DNA from: Cytophagales bacterium
GTDB lineage: Bacteria; Bacteroidota; Bacteroidia; Cytophagales; Spirosomataceae
DNA: 64,000 nucleotides
Assembly: GCA_024742395.1 (NCBI GenBank)
Contig: JANSYO010000002.1
Location: 62,001 to 126,000, forward strand
Direction: 5' to 3'
The notes below the pieces were generated by a model. It made no database searches and was not told where the DNA came from. It was given only the letters and a program-made list of their open reading frames with translations. Of this stretch, positions 25,527-33,699 are shown piece by piece (positions within the stretch are counted from its first letter, which is position 1; each line of letters opens with the position of its first letter). The translations under genes and the position numbers were made by a program.

Positions 25527-27020
25527 ATGCGAGCTGTCCTCTGTGAAGACTTTGGTCTACCGAACAATTTACAAGTCAAAAATATCTCCTCACTGACTCC
25601 AAAAGAAGATGAGGTCATTATTTCTGTCAAGGCTTGTGGCGTAAATTTTCCGGATACTTTATTAATTCAAAATCTCTATCAATTTAAACCAGAACTACCG
25701 TTTTCCCCTGGTGGAGAGGTGGCAGGTGTTATAAAGGAAGTTGGCTCAAAAGTGAATAAGTTTAAAGTCGGAGACCCTGTCTTTGCCTTATGTGGCTGGG
25801 GTGGATTTGCAGAGGAAGTAGCTGTAAACGCCGAAAAAGTTACTCCCATGGCCCCCGGAATGGACTATCTTACAGCAGCCTCGATTTCCTATAATTTTGG
25901 AACCTCTTATCATGCCTTAAAAGACAGAGCCAAGCTGAAACAGGACGAAACTTTGCTGGTATTAGGTTCTTCAGGAGGTGTAGGCCTGGCAGCAGTTCAA
26001 CTTGCCAAAATAATGGGAGCAAGAGTAATTGCAGCGGCATCAACAGATGAAAAACTCAAGGTTTGTAAGGAAATGGGAGCTGATGAACTCATTAACTACG
26101 AAAAAGAAGACCTAAAGACACGAATAAAAGAATTAACTCATGGAAAAGGTGCAGACGTAATATATGATCCTGTAGGAGGAAAATATACAGAAGCGGCACT
26201 TAGAGGCATGGCATGGAAAGGACGGTACCTTGTGGTGGGCTTTGCTAACGGTGAAATTCCAAAAATACCGCTGAATTTACCTTTACTTAAAGGCTGTTCG
26301 GTGCAAGGTGTCTTCTGGAGCCGATTCTCAAAAGAAGAACCTGAGAATGCATATAAAAATCTACAGGAACTTGGCTTCTTTTATCTATCGGGAAAGCTAA
26401 AGCCACATTTTTACAAAATATATCCTCTTGATAAGGCGGCTGAAGCTTTAGAAGACCTAATGAATAGAAAAGTGATTGGGAAAGCTGTGGTGATTCCGGT
26501 TTCTGAAGGAGAAGCACGGCATAAAATGGAATTGGCTATTCAAAAAACTTCATTGAAAGAAACGCCTAAACTTGTTTTTGATAGTCAGGCAGACATCTTA
26601 TCCTTTGTAGGAAAAGAATTGGGAAGCAGTGATTGGTTAACGATTGATCAAGCCACCATCCAAAAGTTTGCGGAGGCTACAATGGATGAGCAATGGATTC
26701 ATACAGACGAAATTAAAGCTCAGGAATCTATTTTTGGTGGAACCATAGCTCATGGATATTTAACTCTCTCCCTCATACCAAAGCTGGTAGAAAGTATCTA
26801 TTCCGCTCCTTTTTCTAAAATCGGGGTGAATTACGGTTTGGAGAAAGTACGCTTTGTTCACCCTGTTCCTTCAGGAAGTGAAATAAGATTAAAAGCCAGA
26901 CTTAAGCATGCCTCTCAAATACAAAACCACGGACTTAAAATGCTCGTAGAGTGCACCATCGAGATAAAAGGAATTGATAAGCCTGCTTGCTATGCAGAAA
27001 CCATCTCGGTACTTTATTAA
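25527..27020 (+). CDS. Zinc-independent quinone oxidoreductase (MDR) fused to MaoC-like hydratase
   Basis: This is a 497-residue fusion. Residues 1-325 are a medium-chain dehydrogenase/reductase of the NADPH:quinone oxidoreductase class with GSSGGVG at 147-153 for NADPH. The GxGxxP-like region is PGGEVAGVI. Residues 355-497 are a MaoC/NodN-like hotdog domain with the Asp-x4-His catalytic pair Asp387 and His392 (MDEQWIH) and the IAHGYLTLSLIP helix. A charged linker (about 326-354) joins them. The second half belongs to R-specific enoyl-CoA hydratase relatives, so a combined acyl-CoA reduction and hydration role is plausible. I know of no characterised example of this fusion, and no stop or frameshift separates the halves. 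Confidence 0.88.
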   Translation: MRAVLCEDFGLPNNLQVKNISSLTPKEDEVIISVKACGVNFPDTLLIQNLYQFKPELPFSPGGEVAGVIKEVGSKVNKFKVGDPVFALCGWGGFAEEVAVNAEKVTPMAPGMDYLTAASISYNFGTSYHALKDRAKLKQDETLLVLGSSGGVGLAAVQLAKIMGARVIAAASTDEKLKVCKEMGADELINYEKEDLKTRIKELTHGKGADVIYDPVGGKYTEAALRGMAWKGRYLVVGFANGEIPKIPLNLPLLKGCSVQGVFWSRFSKEEPENAYKNLQELGFFYLSGKLKPHFYKIYPLDKAAEALEDLMNRKVIGKAVVIPVSEGEARHKMELAIQKTSLKETPKLVFDSQADILSFVGKELGSSDWLTIDQATIQKFAEATMDEQWIHTDEIKAQESIFGGTIAHGYLTLSLIPKLVESIYSAPFSKIGVNYGLEKVRFVHPVPSGSEIRLKARLKHASQIQNHGLKMLVECTIEIKGIDKPACYAETISVLY

Positions 27021-27060
27021 AAAGACTTTCAATTAAGCCTAAGTGTTTTCTTAAGCTTTC

Positions 27061-27068
27061 TAACTTTG
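27061..27068 (+). promoter_or_regulatory. Bacteroidota -7 element close to the comB start
   Basis: TAACTTTG matches TAnnTTTG exactly and ends 5 bp before the comB ATG. Used as a promoter it would give a leaderless or nearly leaderless mRNA. No TTG -33 partner is present at 19-21 bp, so this remains tentative. Confidence 0.35.
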
Positions 27069-27073
27069 CCCCA

Positions 27074-27781
27074 ATGAATACAATTGAGGTTTGTTTAACG
27101 CACGAGCTTATACATCATCATGAGCTCAAAGGTAAAATAGTGGTGGTAACAGATGTTTTCAGAGCTACCAGCTGTATAGTTTCCGGCCTGGCCAAAGGTG
27201 TTAAAGCCATAAAGCCTGTAATTGAAGTTGAGGAGTGCCTTGAACTACAAAAACAAGGTTATTTAGCCGGAGGTGAACGACATGCACAGATGATTGAAGG
27301 TTTTGACCTCGATAATTCTCCATTTAGTTATATGGAAACCCGTTCCATGGGACAAAAAGTTGCCATGACAACCACCAATGGAACTTTAACAATTAATAAA
27401 TCAAAAGAAGCAGATGAGATTTTAGCGGCTTCTTTTTCCAATTTGTCTGCTACGGCAAGCTACCTGAAAAACAAGGGAAAGGATGTTTTGATTGTATGTG
27501 CCGGATGGAAAGGAAGACCTGGCCTTGAAGATGTTTTGTTTGGCGGAGCTTTAACCCTGGCTATGTCAGATTCTCACGAGACCGAAGGAGATTCTACATT
27601 TTTAGCAACAGCTGCCTATGAGACAGCACAAAGCGATCTTCTTTCTTACCTACAAAGAGCCAGCCATTTAAAAAGGTTAAAAAAACTCGGAGGAAAAGAT
27701 ATTCCTTACTGTTTAGAAATTGACCTGTTTGATGTCGTCGTCAAACTGAATGAGGAGAGTGAGCTCGTTTTAGCTTCCTAA
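27074..27781 (+). CDS. comB: 2-phosphosulfolactate phosphatase-like protein (ComB family)
   Basis: This 235-residue protein matches the ComB family: VVTDVFRATSCIVSGL near the start, AGGERHAQMIEGFDLDNSP, TTTNGTLTI, and CAGWKGRPGLEDVLFGG. ComB hydrolyses 2-phosphosulfolactate in coenzyme M synthesis in methanogens, and close relatives occur in many bacteria that lack coenzyme M, with an uncertain role there. The upstream frame extends into the previous gene, but the conserved N-terminus starts at the ATG at 27074. It overlaps the convergent AraC-family gene by 4 bp. No comA or sulfolactate genes are nearby. Confidence 0.87.
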   Translation: MNTIEVCLTHELIHHHELKGKIVVVTDVFRATSCIVSGLAKGVKAIKPVIEVEECLELQKQGYLAGGERHAQMIEGFDLDNSPFSYMETRSMGQKVAMTTTNGTLTINKSKEADEILAASFSNLSATASYLKNKGKDVLIVCAGWKGRPGLEDVLFGGALTLAMSDSHETEGDSTFLATAAYETAQSDLLSYLQRASHLKRLKKLGGKDIPYCLEIDLFDVVVKLNEESELVLAS

Positions 27782-28623
27782 TATTTTGTAGGAGTAACGC
27801 CATACTTTCCTTTAAAAGCCTTTATAAAGTGTGAAACACTTTCAAAACCCACCTCCTCAGCTATCTCATTGACATGCTTTTGAGAGTTTTTGAGCAAGAA
27901 GGCAGCCCTTTCCAGTCGTTTATTTCTTATCCACTTGGCAGGCGGGGTTTTGTATTGCTCCTGAAAATCCCTTTTGAATGCTGATAGACTTCGGCCCGAA
28001 AGTTTTGCCAGCTCCATTAATGTTAAAGGTTTCAGATAATAATTTTGCATCAGATATTCCAAATCTGCCTTTTCTCCTTTAAAAATTTCATGAAGTAATG
28101 CCTTCAAATAGTCCCCGGTATCGTACTCCAACAAATGAAGCAGCAACTCCTGAAGTTTAAGCTTTAGAAAATGATCAAGATATTTTGTTCTGGATCTGAA
28201 ATAAGGCAAAACGGATTCCGCAAATTTTCCGAATTTCTCGTCTGTAGGAAGAATAAGTAGGGTTGGTAACTCCTTTTCGGCAACTATTTCTTCTGGAAAC
28301 AGCACTAAATGCTGATTGACAAATGCCTTAATAAGGTTTTCATCAAAAAAGAAAACCAGGCTCTTGTACGATTCGTCAATAGACTCTGACATAAGGTAAT
28401 ATCCTCTTCTTACAAAGAACACATCCCCCTTTTTAACTGTAATTTGCTCAGAGGTTCCGGAGAATTTCTTTTCTCCTTCTATTACGTAGATCACGGCATT
28501 TTCCTCAAAAAACACTTCGTTTTTTGAAGGGTAAACGTCACTTCGATAAGCCACAAAGGTTAACTCCTGAATCTTAAGAGATTCAAAATGATCTGCAGCT
28601 ATTTCTGAAGGTACGCGAAGCAA
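27778..28623 (-). CDS. AraC family transcriptional regulator
   Basis: This is a 281-residue protein with a cupin-like N-terminal sensor domain (about 20-130) and two C-terminal HTH motifs (about 185-281). The first HTH contains LMELAKLSGRSLSAFKRDFQEQ and the second VNEIAEEVGFESVSHFIKAFK, ending in the family signature. The effector is unknown. It is convergent with comB, overlapping it by 4 bp, and lies 30 bp downstream of the glycosyltransferase gene on the same strand, so it may be the second gene of that unit. Confidence 0.9.
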   Translation of the reverse strand: MLRVPSEIAADHFESLKIQELTFVAYRSDVYPSKNEVFFEENAVIYVIEGEKKFSGTSEQITVKKGDVFFVRRGYYLMSESIDESYKSLVFFFDENLIKAFVNQHLVLFPEEIVAEKELPTLLILPTDEKFGKFAESVLPYFRSRTKYLDHFLKLKLQELLLHLLEYDTGDYLKALLHEIFKGEKADLEYLMQNYYLKPLTLMELAKLSGRSLSAFKRDFQEQYKTPPAKWIRNKRLERAAFLLKNSQKHVNEIAEEVGFESVSHFIKAFKGKYGVTPTKY

Positions 28624-28653
28624 ATTAAATTACTGGTTGAAATTCATTTTTAA

Positions 28654-29601
28654 CTACCTCTTTTTCTCTATCACCTCGTCTATTACAAAAAATGGCCTTC
28701 TTTTTACCTCAATATAGATTCGGCCGATATACTCACCCAAAATACCCAGGATAATTAACGTTACACCACCTAAAAAGTACATACCCACCGTTAAGGTGGT
28801 AGTACCCGGAATTTCTGCCGGTGTGTGGCCTAAAATTTTAAATCCAATGACCCTGTGAAGCACAAAGAATATTCCGATGATAAACGAGGGTATAGCAATC
28901 ACAAAACCAAAATAGGTCGCCAACCTTAAGGGAACATTAGAAAAACCGAAGAGTCCATCCATGGCCAGCCCCATCAACTTTTTAAAGGTATATTTTACTT
29001 CACCCGCCGCTCTTTCTGCTCTTTCGTAGGTCACGCCTATTTGCTTATAACCGGCATAGGCCCGTAGTCCACGTACAAAACGGACCTGCTCTGGCATATC
29101 CTTAACAATGGTATTTACCACCTTGCGGTCCATCACGCAGAAATCACCTGAATCTAAAGGAATGTCTATATCAGAAATAGCCGCCAGCATTCTATAGAAT
29201 GTTGAATACGCCAGCTTCTTGAAAAAACCTTCTTTCCGTTTGGTTCTCACAGCATAAACCACCTCATACCCCTCTCTCCATTTATCAAGAAAACGATACA
29301 GCTCTTCCGGAGGATCTTGCAAATCGCCATCCATAATTACCACGGCATCGCCTTTGGCCTCCTGAATTCCTGCAGAAATCGCTGGCTGATGCCCAAAATT
29401 TCTCGAAAGTTTAATAACCCTTACATGCTCATCTTTTTCGGCATAGCCCTTCATTATGCTCAAGCTGTTATCTAAAGAGCCATCGTCTACCAAAACTATC
29501 TCATAATCGTCCTTCCATGAAGGGGCAGCGGCAGTAAGTCTGGTATATAGATTTAGAAGATTTTCTTCCTCATTAAAAATAGGAATGACAATAGAAATCA
29601 T
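28654..29601 (-). CDS. GT2 glycosyltransferase with two C-terminal membrane spans (GtrB/DPM-like)
   Basis: This 315-residue protein starts SIVIPIFNEEENLLNLY and has the catalytic IVLVDDGSLDNS and MDGDLQDPPEEL motifs. Two transmembrane helices follow near residues 232-255 and 270-290, the layout of GtrB/ArnC-type polyprenyl-phosphate sugar transferases. Such enzymes move a sugar from a nucleotide donor to undecaprenyl phosphate. The donor is not deducible. A 200-bp AT-rich gap with no clear signal separates it from the divergent small lipoprotein gene. Confidence 0.9.
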   Translation of the reverse strand: MISIVIPIFNEEENLLNLYTRLTAAAPSWKDDYEIVLVDDGSLDNSLSIMKGYAEKDEHVRVIKLSRNFGHQPAISAGIQEAKGDAVVIMDGDLQDPPEELYRFLDKWREGYEVVYAVRTKRKEGFFKKLAYSTFYRMLAAISDIDIPLDSGDFCVMDRKVVNTIVKDMPEQVRFVRGLRAYAGYKQIGVTYERAERAAGEVKYTFKKLMGLAMDGLFGFSNVPLRLATYFGFVIAIPSFIIGIFFVLHRVIGFKILGHTPAEIPGTTTLTVGMYFLGGVTLIILGILGEYIGRIYIEVKRRPFFVIDEVIEKKR

Positions 29602-29803
29602 GTATTCAAATTGTGATGCAATGCAAAAATAGAGAAATAAACCACTACAGAAGATAATCTTCTAATCAAGGAAATGCTAATTCACAAGAAAAGCTCTGTT
29701 TATCACAGAAACGGCCACTCACATCACATTCAATTTCAGATCAAAATGGCTTAAAATACTTTTGAAACATCAAATCTATTAGAAACTCTAAGTATTTAAA
29801 ATC

Positions 29804-30049
29804 ATGAAACAAATCATCAAAGTCCTTTTCGCTACAAGCCTTATTAATCTTTCCTCTTGTGATCTTAAAGAGATTGAGCCTGCTCAATATCCTATCCAAA
29901 ATGCAGAATCATCAATGCCGAATCAAAGCTTACAAGAGCTAAAAACTTGGAAAAATAGAAATAAAACCCAGGCAATACCTTGGCAAGACCCCATTCTTAC
30001 AATAAAGCCTACTAAAAACAAGGAGAAAAATTTTCCTTCATTTAAGTAA
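29804..30049 (+). CDS. Small putative lipoprotein
   Basis: This is an 81-residue protein with a short signal sequence and a lipobox LSSC, so Cys19 would be lipidated. The mature part is Pro, Lys and Gln rich, with no recognised domain, and is probably disordered. A strong terminator 21 bp after the stop and the clear signal peptide argue for a real gene. The family is unknown. Confidence 0.55.
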   Translation: MKQIIKVLFATSLINLSSCDLKEIEPAQYPIQNAESSMPNQSLQELKTWKNRNKTQAIPWQDPILTIKPTKNKEKNFPSFK

Positions 30050-30069
30050 AATATTACTCGTTACCAAGC

Positions 30070-30092
30070 AAGCCGCCTGATCGCGGCTTTTT
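30070..30092 (+). terminator. Rho-independent terminator
   Basis: AAGCCGC (30070-30076) pairs with GCGGCTT (30083-30089) across a 6-base loop and is followed by Ts. It closes the small lipoprotein gene. Confidence 0.85.
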
Positions 30093-30146
30093 GGCGTTTC
30101 GTTAAGTCCTAATTTTATATCTTTAGAACACCCAAAAGCCTAAAAT

Positions 30147-30965
30147 ATGAGCTCCGAATTTAATTTCAACAAGAAAAGAGGAATGACTGTAGGGAAAGCC
30201 TGGATGCTCTTCCTCCTTTTAATGATCATGTACTTTGTCGTTGGAGCCATTCAAGGATACCAGCAATTACAAAAAAATTCCTCCAATTATAACGTAGACG
30301 GCAATACACTTCTCATTCTCTCCATAGGCGGTGTTTTTATCATTAGCATTATTGGGTACTTTATTAACCAGAAGGAGCTGCCCTATTTTGCAGGTCTTTC
30401 TGTCAAAGCACTTCTTCTAGCACTGCTTGTCAGCTTCTTAGTAAGATTTATCTCAAGCATCTTTGAGGAGTTGCCTTTGAGTTTTATTGAACAGGAAAAC
30501 ATGAAATTTATGCTGGAAACCAACTATTTTCTTTTCGTCCTGCCCAGTGCCCTTCTTATATTTCTTCAAATTGGCGTCATTGGTCATGGCCTACTTCGCA
30601 ATTATGATCTCACACCGGCTGTTGCTACGGCATGTTTAATCTCTTTGATAAACTTCGAACCCAAAGCCGTCTTATCAACAGCTTTTTTGGTTGGAGTATT
30701 TATGTTCTTTTACTATAAAATTAAATCCTTTGAATTCGTAATTCTGGGCACTTTCTTCTACTTCTACATTGATTATTTCTTTCTGCTTTTTACAGACTTT
30801 GAAATAGTGGCTGAGAATAATTACCGATATAAAATCATTAATAATGATGCAGTCTATTTTACACTTTTGGGTATCGCCATACTTTTATTAGCTTTTCTAA
30901 TAAGAAGCAATGCTCAATTAAAATCGCCTGCCTGGCGTAGAAAACAAGAAGTCATTGAATATTGA
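30147..30965 (+). CDS. Polytopic membrane protein, degenerate CPBP-like
   Basis: This 272-residue protein has about seven to eight hydrophobic segments. The region LQIGVIGHGLLRNYDLTPAVATACLIS followed by LINFEPKAVLSTAFLVGVFMFFYYK parallels the CPBP (CAAX protease/bacteriocin-processing) core. In active CPBP enzymes the first element is EExxxR and later elements contain histidines. Here the Glu pair is replaced by Gln-Ile and the His positions by Asn/Phe. I infer an inactive CPBP-fold protein. It lies just upstream of a membrane protein and a LytS/LytTR pair, so it may be part of that unit's output or signalling. Confidence 0.55.
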   Translation: MSSEFNFNKKRGMTVGKAWMLFLLLMIMYFVVGAIQGYQQLQKNSSNYNVDGNTLLILSIGGVFIISIIGYFINQKELPYFAGLSVKALLLALLVSFLVRFISSIFEELPLSFIEQENMKFMLETNYFLFVLPSALLIFLQIGVIGHGLLRNYDLTPAVATACLISLINFEPKAVLSTAFLVGVFMFFYYKIKSFEFVILGTFFYFYIDYFFLLFTDFEIVAENNYRYKIINNDAVYFTLLGIAILLLAFLIRSNAQLKSPAWRRKQEVIEY

Positions 30966-31075
30966 AATCACAAACTTGCAAAAGGAAATCACACAATATC
31001 CCCGATTCATCACATCTCTTATTTTAATTATGATGGCTCAAGTAATTTCAACTCATCATTAAAACAAAAACGAAC

Positions 31076-31525
31076 ATGAAATACTTGACATTTAAAACAA
31101 CCGAAAATGCAATTATTGAAATTGAGAATGACTTTACCGGCAAAGAGACCGTCTACTATAATGGAGAAGAGGTCTCAGCCATTAGAAGCATTATGGGTGG
31201 CATCCATACCTTTGAGGTAGTAGAGTCAGATGAAAAAGTGAACTATCAGGTAGAGTTATCCTTAAATATCTTTACGGGTATTGGGTTTCAAATTAAAAGA
31301 AATGGAGAGGACGTTTTTAACAATGCCCCTTCCTTTTCAAACAATGAAAACAACAACGCTCTTGTTTTATGGATTATCGCTTTATTCTTCGCTGGTGCTG
31401 TTATTGGCTACTTATTAGTTAAAGGTGATAGCCAGTTTGTTCCCTGGGTATTATTAGGACTTATCATCACTTGGGTCATTAATTATTTCTACACAAAAAA
31501 CAGATCGAAAAAAGAATCACTTTGA
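31076..31525 (+). CDS. Membrane protein with cytoplasmic N-terminal beta domain and two C-terminal spans
   Basis: This is a 149-residue protein. The first 95 residues look soluble and beta-rich (YLTFKTTENAIIEIEND onwards). Two hydrophobic helices follow near residues 100-118 and 125-140. There is no signal peptide and no known domain. The gene overlaps the histidine kinase gene in a TTGA arrangement, so the two are translationally coupled and probably co-regulated. It could be an accessory sensor of that kinase; the function is unknown. Confidence 0.65.
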   Translation: MKYLTFKTTENAIIEIENDFTGKETVYYNGEEVSAIRSIMGGIHTFEVVESDEKVNYQVELSLNIFTGIGFQIKRNGEDVFNNAPSFSNNENNNALVLWIIALFFAGAVIGYLLVKGDSQFVPWVLLGLIITWVINYFYTKNRSKKESL

Positions 31526-32628
31526 GAAAGGCACTGTCATTTTTAAGTAATAATTGGATTCTACTGCTGGCGGCTGTAACGGCTGCCAGTTTGATCCACT
31601 TCTACTATAAAATTTATGTAATAGAGTCTCTTTCTGAAATGATGGCCTATACTTCTCAAAAACTAAAAGACCTCTCATACGCCTCAGATAACTATAGTAA
31701 AGGGCTTCGTTTAGGATTATTTTTGGCCAACTTCTTTCATTCTATTGATGGTGTGATTGGACTTATTGGTGTTTCAATTCTCCTGGCCGAATTCCATTAC
31801 CGAATGCTCTTTAAAGAGCTTTTTGTTTCCAGTGGAAACTCGGGAAAGTTCTTTTATTTTATTGTGGTTCTTCTTATTGGCTTGTTTCTTTATTTCTGTA
31901 TTAAACTATCGTTTCCAGCTACAGACAAAGATTTAAGTATAATAGGTATTTCAGCCACTATTATGACTCTTGTTTCTGTTATTTATTCTACCATTAAATA
32001 TGTGAATGATAGCTATACAAGGCTCCGCAAGCTGAGCTTTGAAAAAACCAAAGCCGAACTTTCAGCTTTAAAAGCTCAGATAAACCCTCATTTTTTATTC
32101 AACACCCTAAACAACCTATATGGTCAGGCCATCGTAGAAGACAGCCCTAAAACCGCAGAAGGCATAGAAAATCTAAGCAGAATTATGCGGCATGTGGTAG
32201 AAGAAACCAAGACAGAAAGGTCTCCGATTGATAAAGAAATCCTATTTATTGAAGATTACCTTAAGCTGCAAAAAATGAGGCTTCCTGAAAGAGATAACAT
32301 TAACCTTCAGATTGACATTCAGTGGGACAATCAGGAAGATAAAATCGCCCCTCTTTTGGTTATTCCATACATCGAAAATGCCTTCAAATATGGCATTAGT
32401 ATAAATGATCCCTCTTTTATACATTTAAAACTACACGTTAAAAACCATCATTTTTCATTTCATATTGCCAATAGCCTAATAAAGGAAAAGGATAAACTAG
32501 AGATTGGAACAAATACCGGACTTGAGAATACGAACAAAAGGCTGCAGCTACATTATCCTGATCGCCATAAACTGGCCATTGAAAACTCAAATCATGTTTT
32601 TAAAGTAGATCTGGAAATTGAACTATAA
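31522..32628 (+). CDS. LytS/YehU-type sensor histidine kinase
   Basis: This is a 368-residue kinase. Four transmembrane segments occupy residues 1-160. A short coiled helix leads into the His_kinase domain with LSALKAQINPHFLFNTLNN, His190 being the phosphorylated residue. The C-terminal HATPase region has PLLVIPYIENAFKYG and GLENTNKRLQLHYP. The start is TTG, and no better start exists downstream that keeps the first span. It is followed one base later by the LytTR response regulator, its expected partner. No periplasmic sensor domain is visible, so the signal is probably sensed in the membrane. Confidence 0.93.
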   Translation: MRKALSFLSNNWILLLAAVTAASLIHFYYKIYVIESLSEMMAYTSQKLKDLSYASDNYSKGLRLGLFLANFFHSIDGVIGLIGVSILLAEFHYRMLFKELFVSSGNSGKFFYFIVVLLIGLFLYFCIKLSFPATDKDLSIIGISATIMTLVSVIYSTIKYVNDSYTRLRKLSFEKTKAELSALKAQINPHFLFNTLNNLYGQAIVEDSPKTAEGIENLSRIMRHVVEETKTERSPIDKEILFIEDYLKLQKMRLPERDNINLQIDIQWDNQEDKIAPLLVIPYIENAFKYGISINDPSFIHLKLHVKNHHFSFHIANSLIKEKDKLEIGTNTGLENTNKRLQLHYPDRHKLAIENSNHVFKVDLEIEL

Positions 32629-32629
32629 T

Positions 32630-33328
32630 ATGATCATAACAGCAATTGCAATCGACGATGAACCCATGGCTTTGGAAGTGATTAAAGCACACGCAGGCAA
32701 AGTAGATTTTATAGATTTGAAGGAAACTTTTGTCAGTTCACAGGAGGCTTTATCTTTTTTAAAAAATGAAACCGTTGATTTGGTTTTTCTTGACATAAAT
32801 ATGCCGGACATTACCGGATTGGATGTCAGTCAGCTACTCCCAGAAAATGTCAAAATAGTATTCACTACAGCCTATTCACAATACGCCGCTGATGCATTTA
32901 ACCTAAATGCCCTAGATTATCTGGTAAAGCCATTTGACTTTGCCCGCTTTTTAAAAGCATGTCAGAAAACTAAGGAAACACTGACAAAAACCTTTGAAGA
33001 ACAGAAATACCTTTTTGTTAAAGACAGTTACGACTTAGTCAGAATTGAAATAGATAATCTTTTATATGTAAAATCTGATGGAAATTACCTCACATTCTAT
33101 GAAAAAGGTAAACAAACCATGACCCGAATGACCATGACAGAAGCGATTAAAACCCTGCCGGAAAAAACATTTATGCGAGTTCACAAATCGCATGTGATCA
33201 ACCTGAACCATGTTCAGAAAATAGAGCGTCATCAGGTTCAGTTAGACACAGATATTTTTGTGCCGGTAGCCGGCAATTACCACTCAGAACTCATGGAAGA
33301 AATTAAAAGGCTCTGGACAGTCAAATAA
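32630..33328 (+). CDS. LytTR-type DNA-binding response regulator
   Basis: This is a 232-residue regulator. The receiver domain has the acidic pair near residues 9-10, the phosphoacceptor Asp55 in LVFLDINMPD, Thr79/Thr80 and Lys100. The LytTR DNA-binding domain covers about 130-230 with YLTFYEKGKQTMTRMTM and FMRVHKSHVINLNHV. An alternative TTG start at 32618 exists but the ATG at 32630 is one base after the kinase stop and begins the receiver fold. It forms a two-component system with the kinase. LytTR factors usually control cell-envelope or extracellular functions. Confidence 0.95.
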   Translation: MIITAIAIDDEPMALEVIKAHAGKVDFIDLKETFVSSQEALSFLKNETVDLVFLDINMPDITGLDVSQLLPENVKIVFTTAYSQYAADAFNLNALDYLVKPFDFARFLKACQKTKETLTKTFEEQKYLFVKDSYDLVRIEIDNLLYVKSDGNYLTFYEKGKQTMTRMTMTEAIKTLPEKTFMRVHKSHVINLNHVQKIERHQVQLDTDIFVPVAGNYHSELMEEIKRLWTVK

Positions 33329-33334
33329 ATCTCT

Positions 33335-33366
33335 TTGCTTTATGGTCTATTTAATGAGTACATTTG
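33335..33366 (+). promoter_or_regulatory. Bacteroidota promoter (TTG-N21-TACATTTG)
   Basis: TTG at 33335-33337, 21 bp, then TACATTTG at 33359-33366 match the TTG/TAnnTTTG consensus. It lies 16 bp before the DUF6787 gene start. Confidence 0.7.
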
Positions 33367-33381
33367 CCGCATCGTACGCTT

Positions 33382-33696
33382 ATGGAGAAATTAAAAGAAC
33401 GCTGGGGACTAACTTCAAACTGGCAACTGGTAGCCATTTTACTGGCATTTTCTGTCAATGGTTCTTTTGCCACATGGGTAGCCAAACCAGTAACACATTT
33501 TTTTGGCTTAAGTCCTGAAACTACACATCCCTACATTCTTTATTTATTTTTTCGCATTCTTCTTATTTTTCCAATTTATCAGATGACTTTGCCATTAGTA
33601 GGCTGGTTATTTGGTCAGTTTAAATTCTTTTGGGCATTTGAGAAAAAGATGCTTCGCAGAATAGGTCTGAAAAGGTTTTTCCCGGAAGAAAAGTAA
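33382..33696 (+). CDS. DUF6787 family small membrane protein
   Basis: This is a 104-residue protein matching DUF6787. It has KERWGLTSNWQLVAILLAF, a Phe/Trp-rich region with two transmembrane segments (LVAILLAFSVNGSF and LYLFFRILLIFPIY) and a basic C-terminus (KKMLRRIGLKRFF). The frame extends a few codons upstream, but the ATG at 33382 follows a promoter-like pair and fits the family. The function is unknown. It ends 3 bp from the convergent PQQ dehydrogenase gene. Confidence 0.85.
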   Translation: MEKLKERWGLTSNWQLVAILLAFSVNGSFATWVAKPVTHFFGLSPETTHPYILYLFFRILLIFPIYQMTLPLVGWLFGQFKFFWAFEKKMLRRIGLKRFFPEEK

Positions 33697-33699
33697 GCA

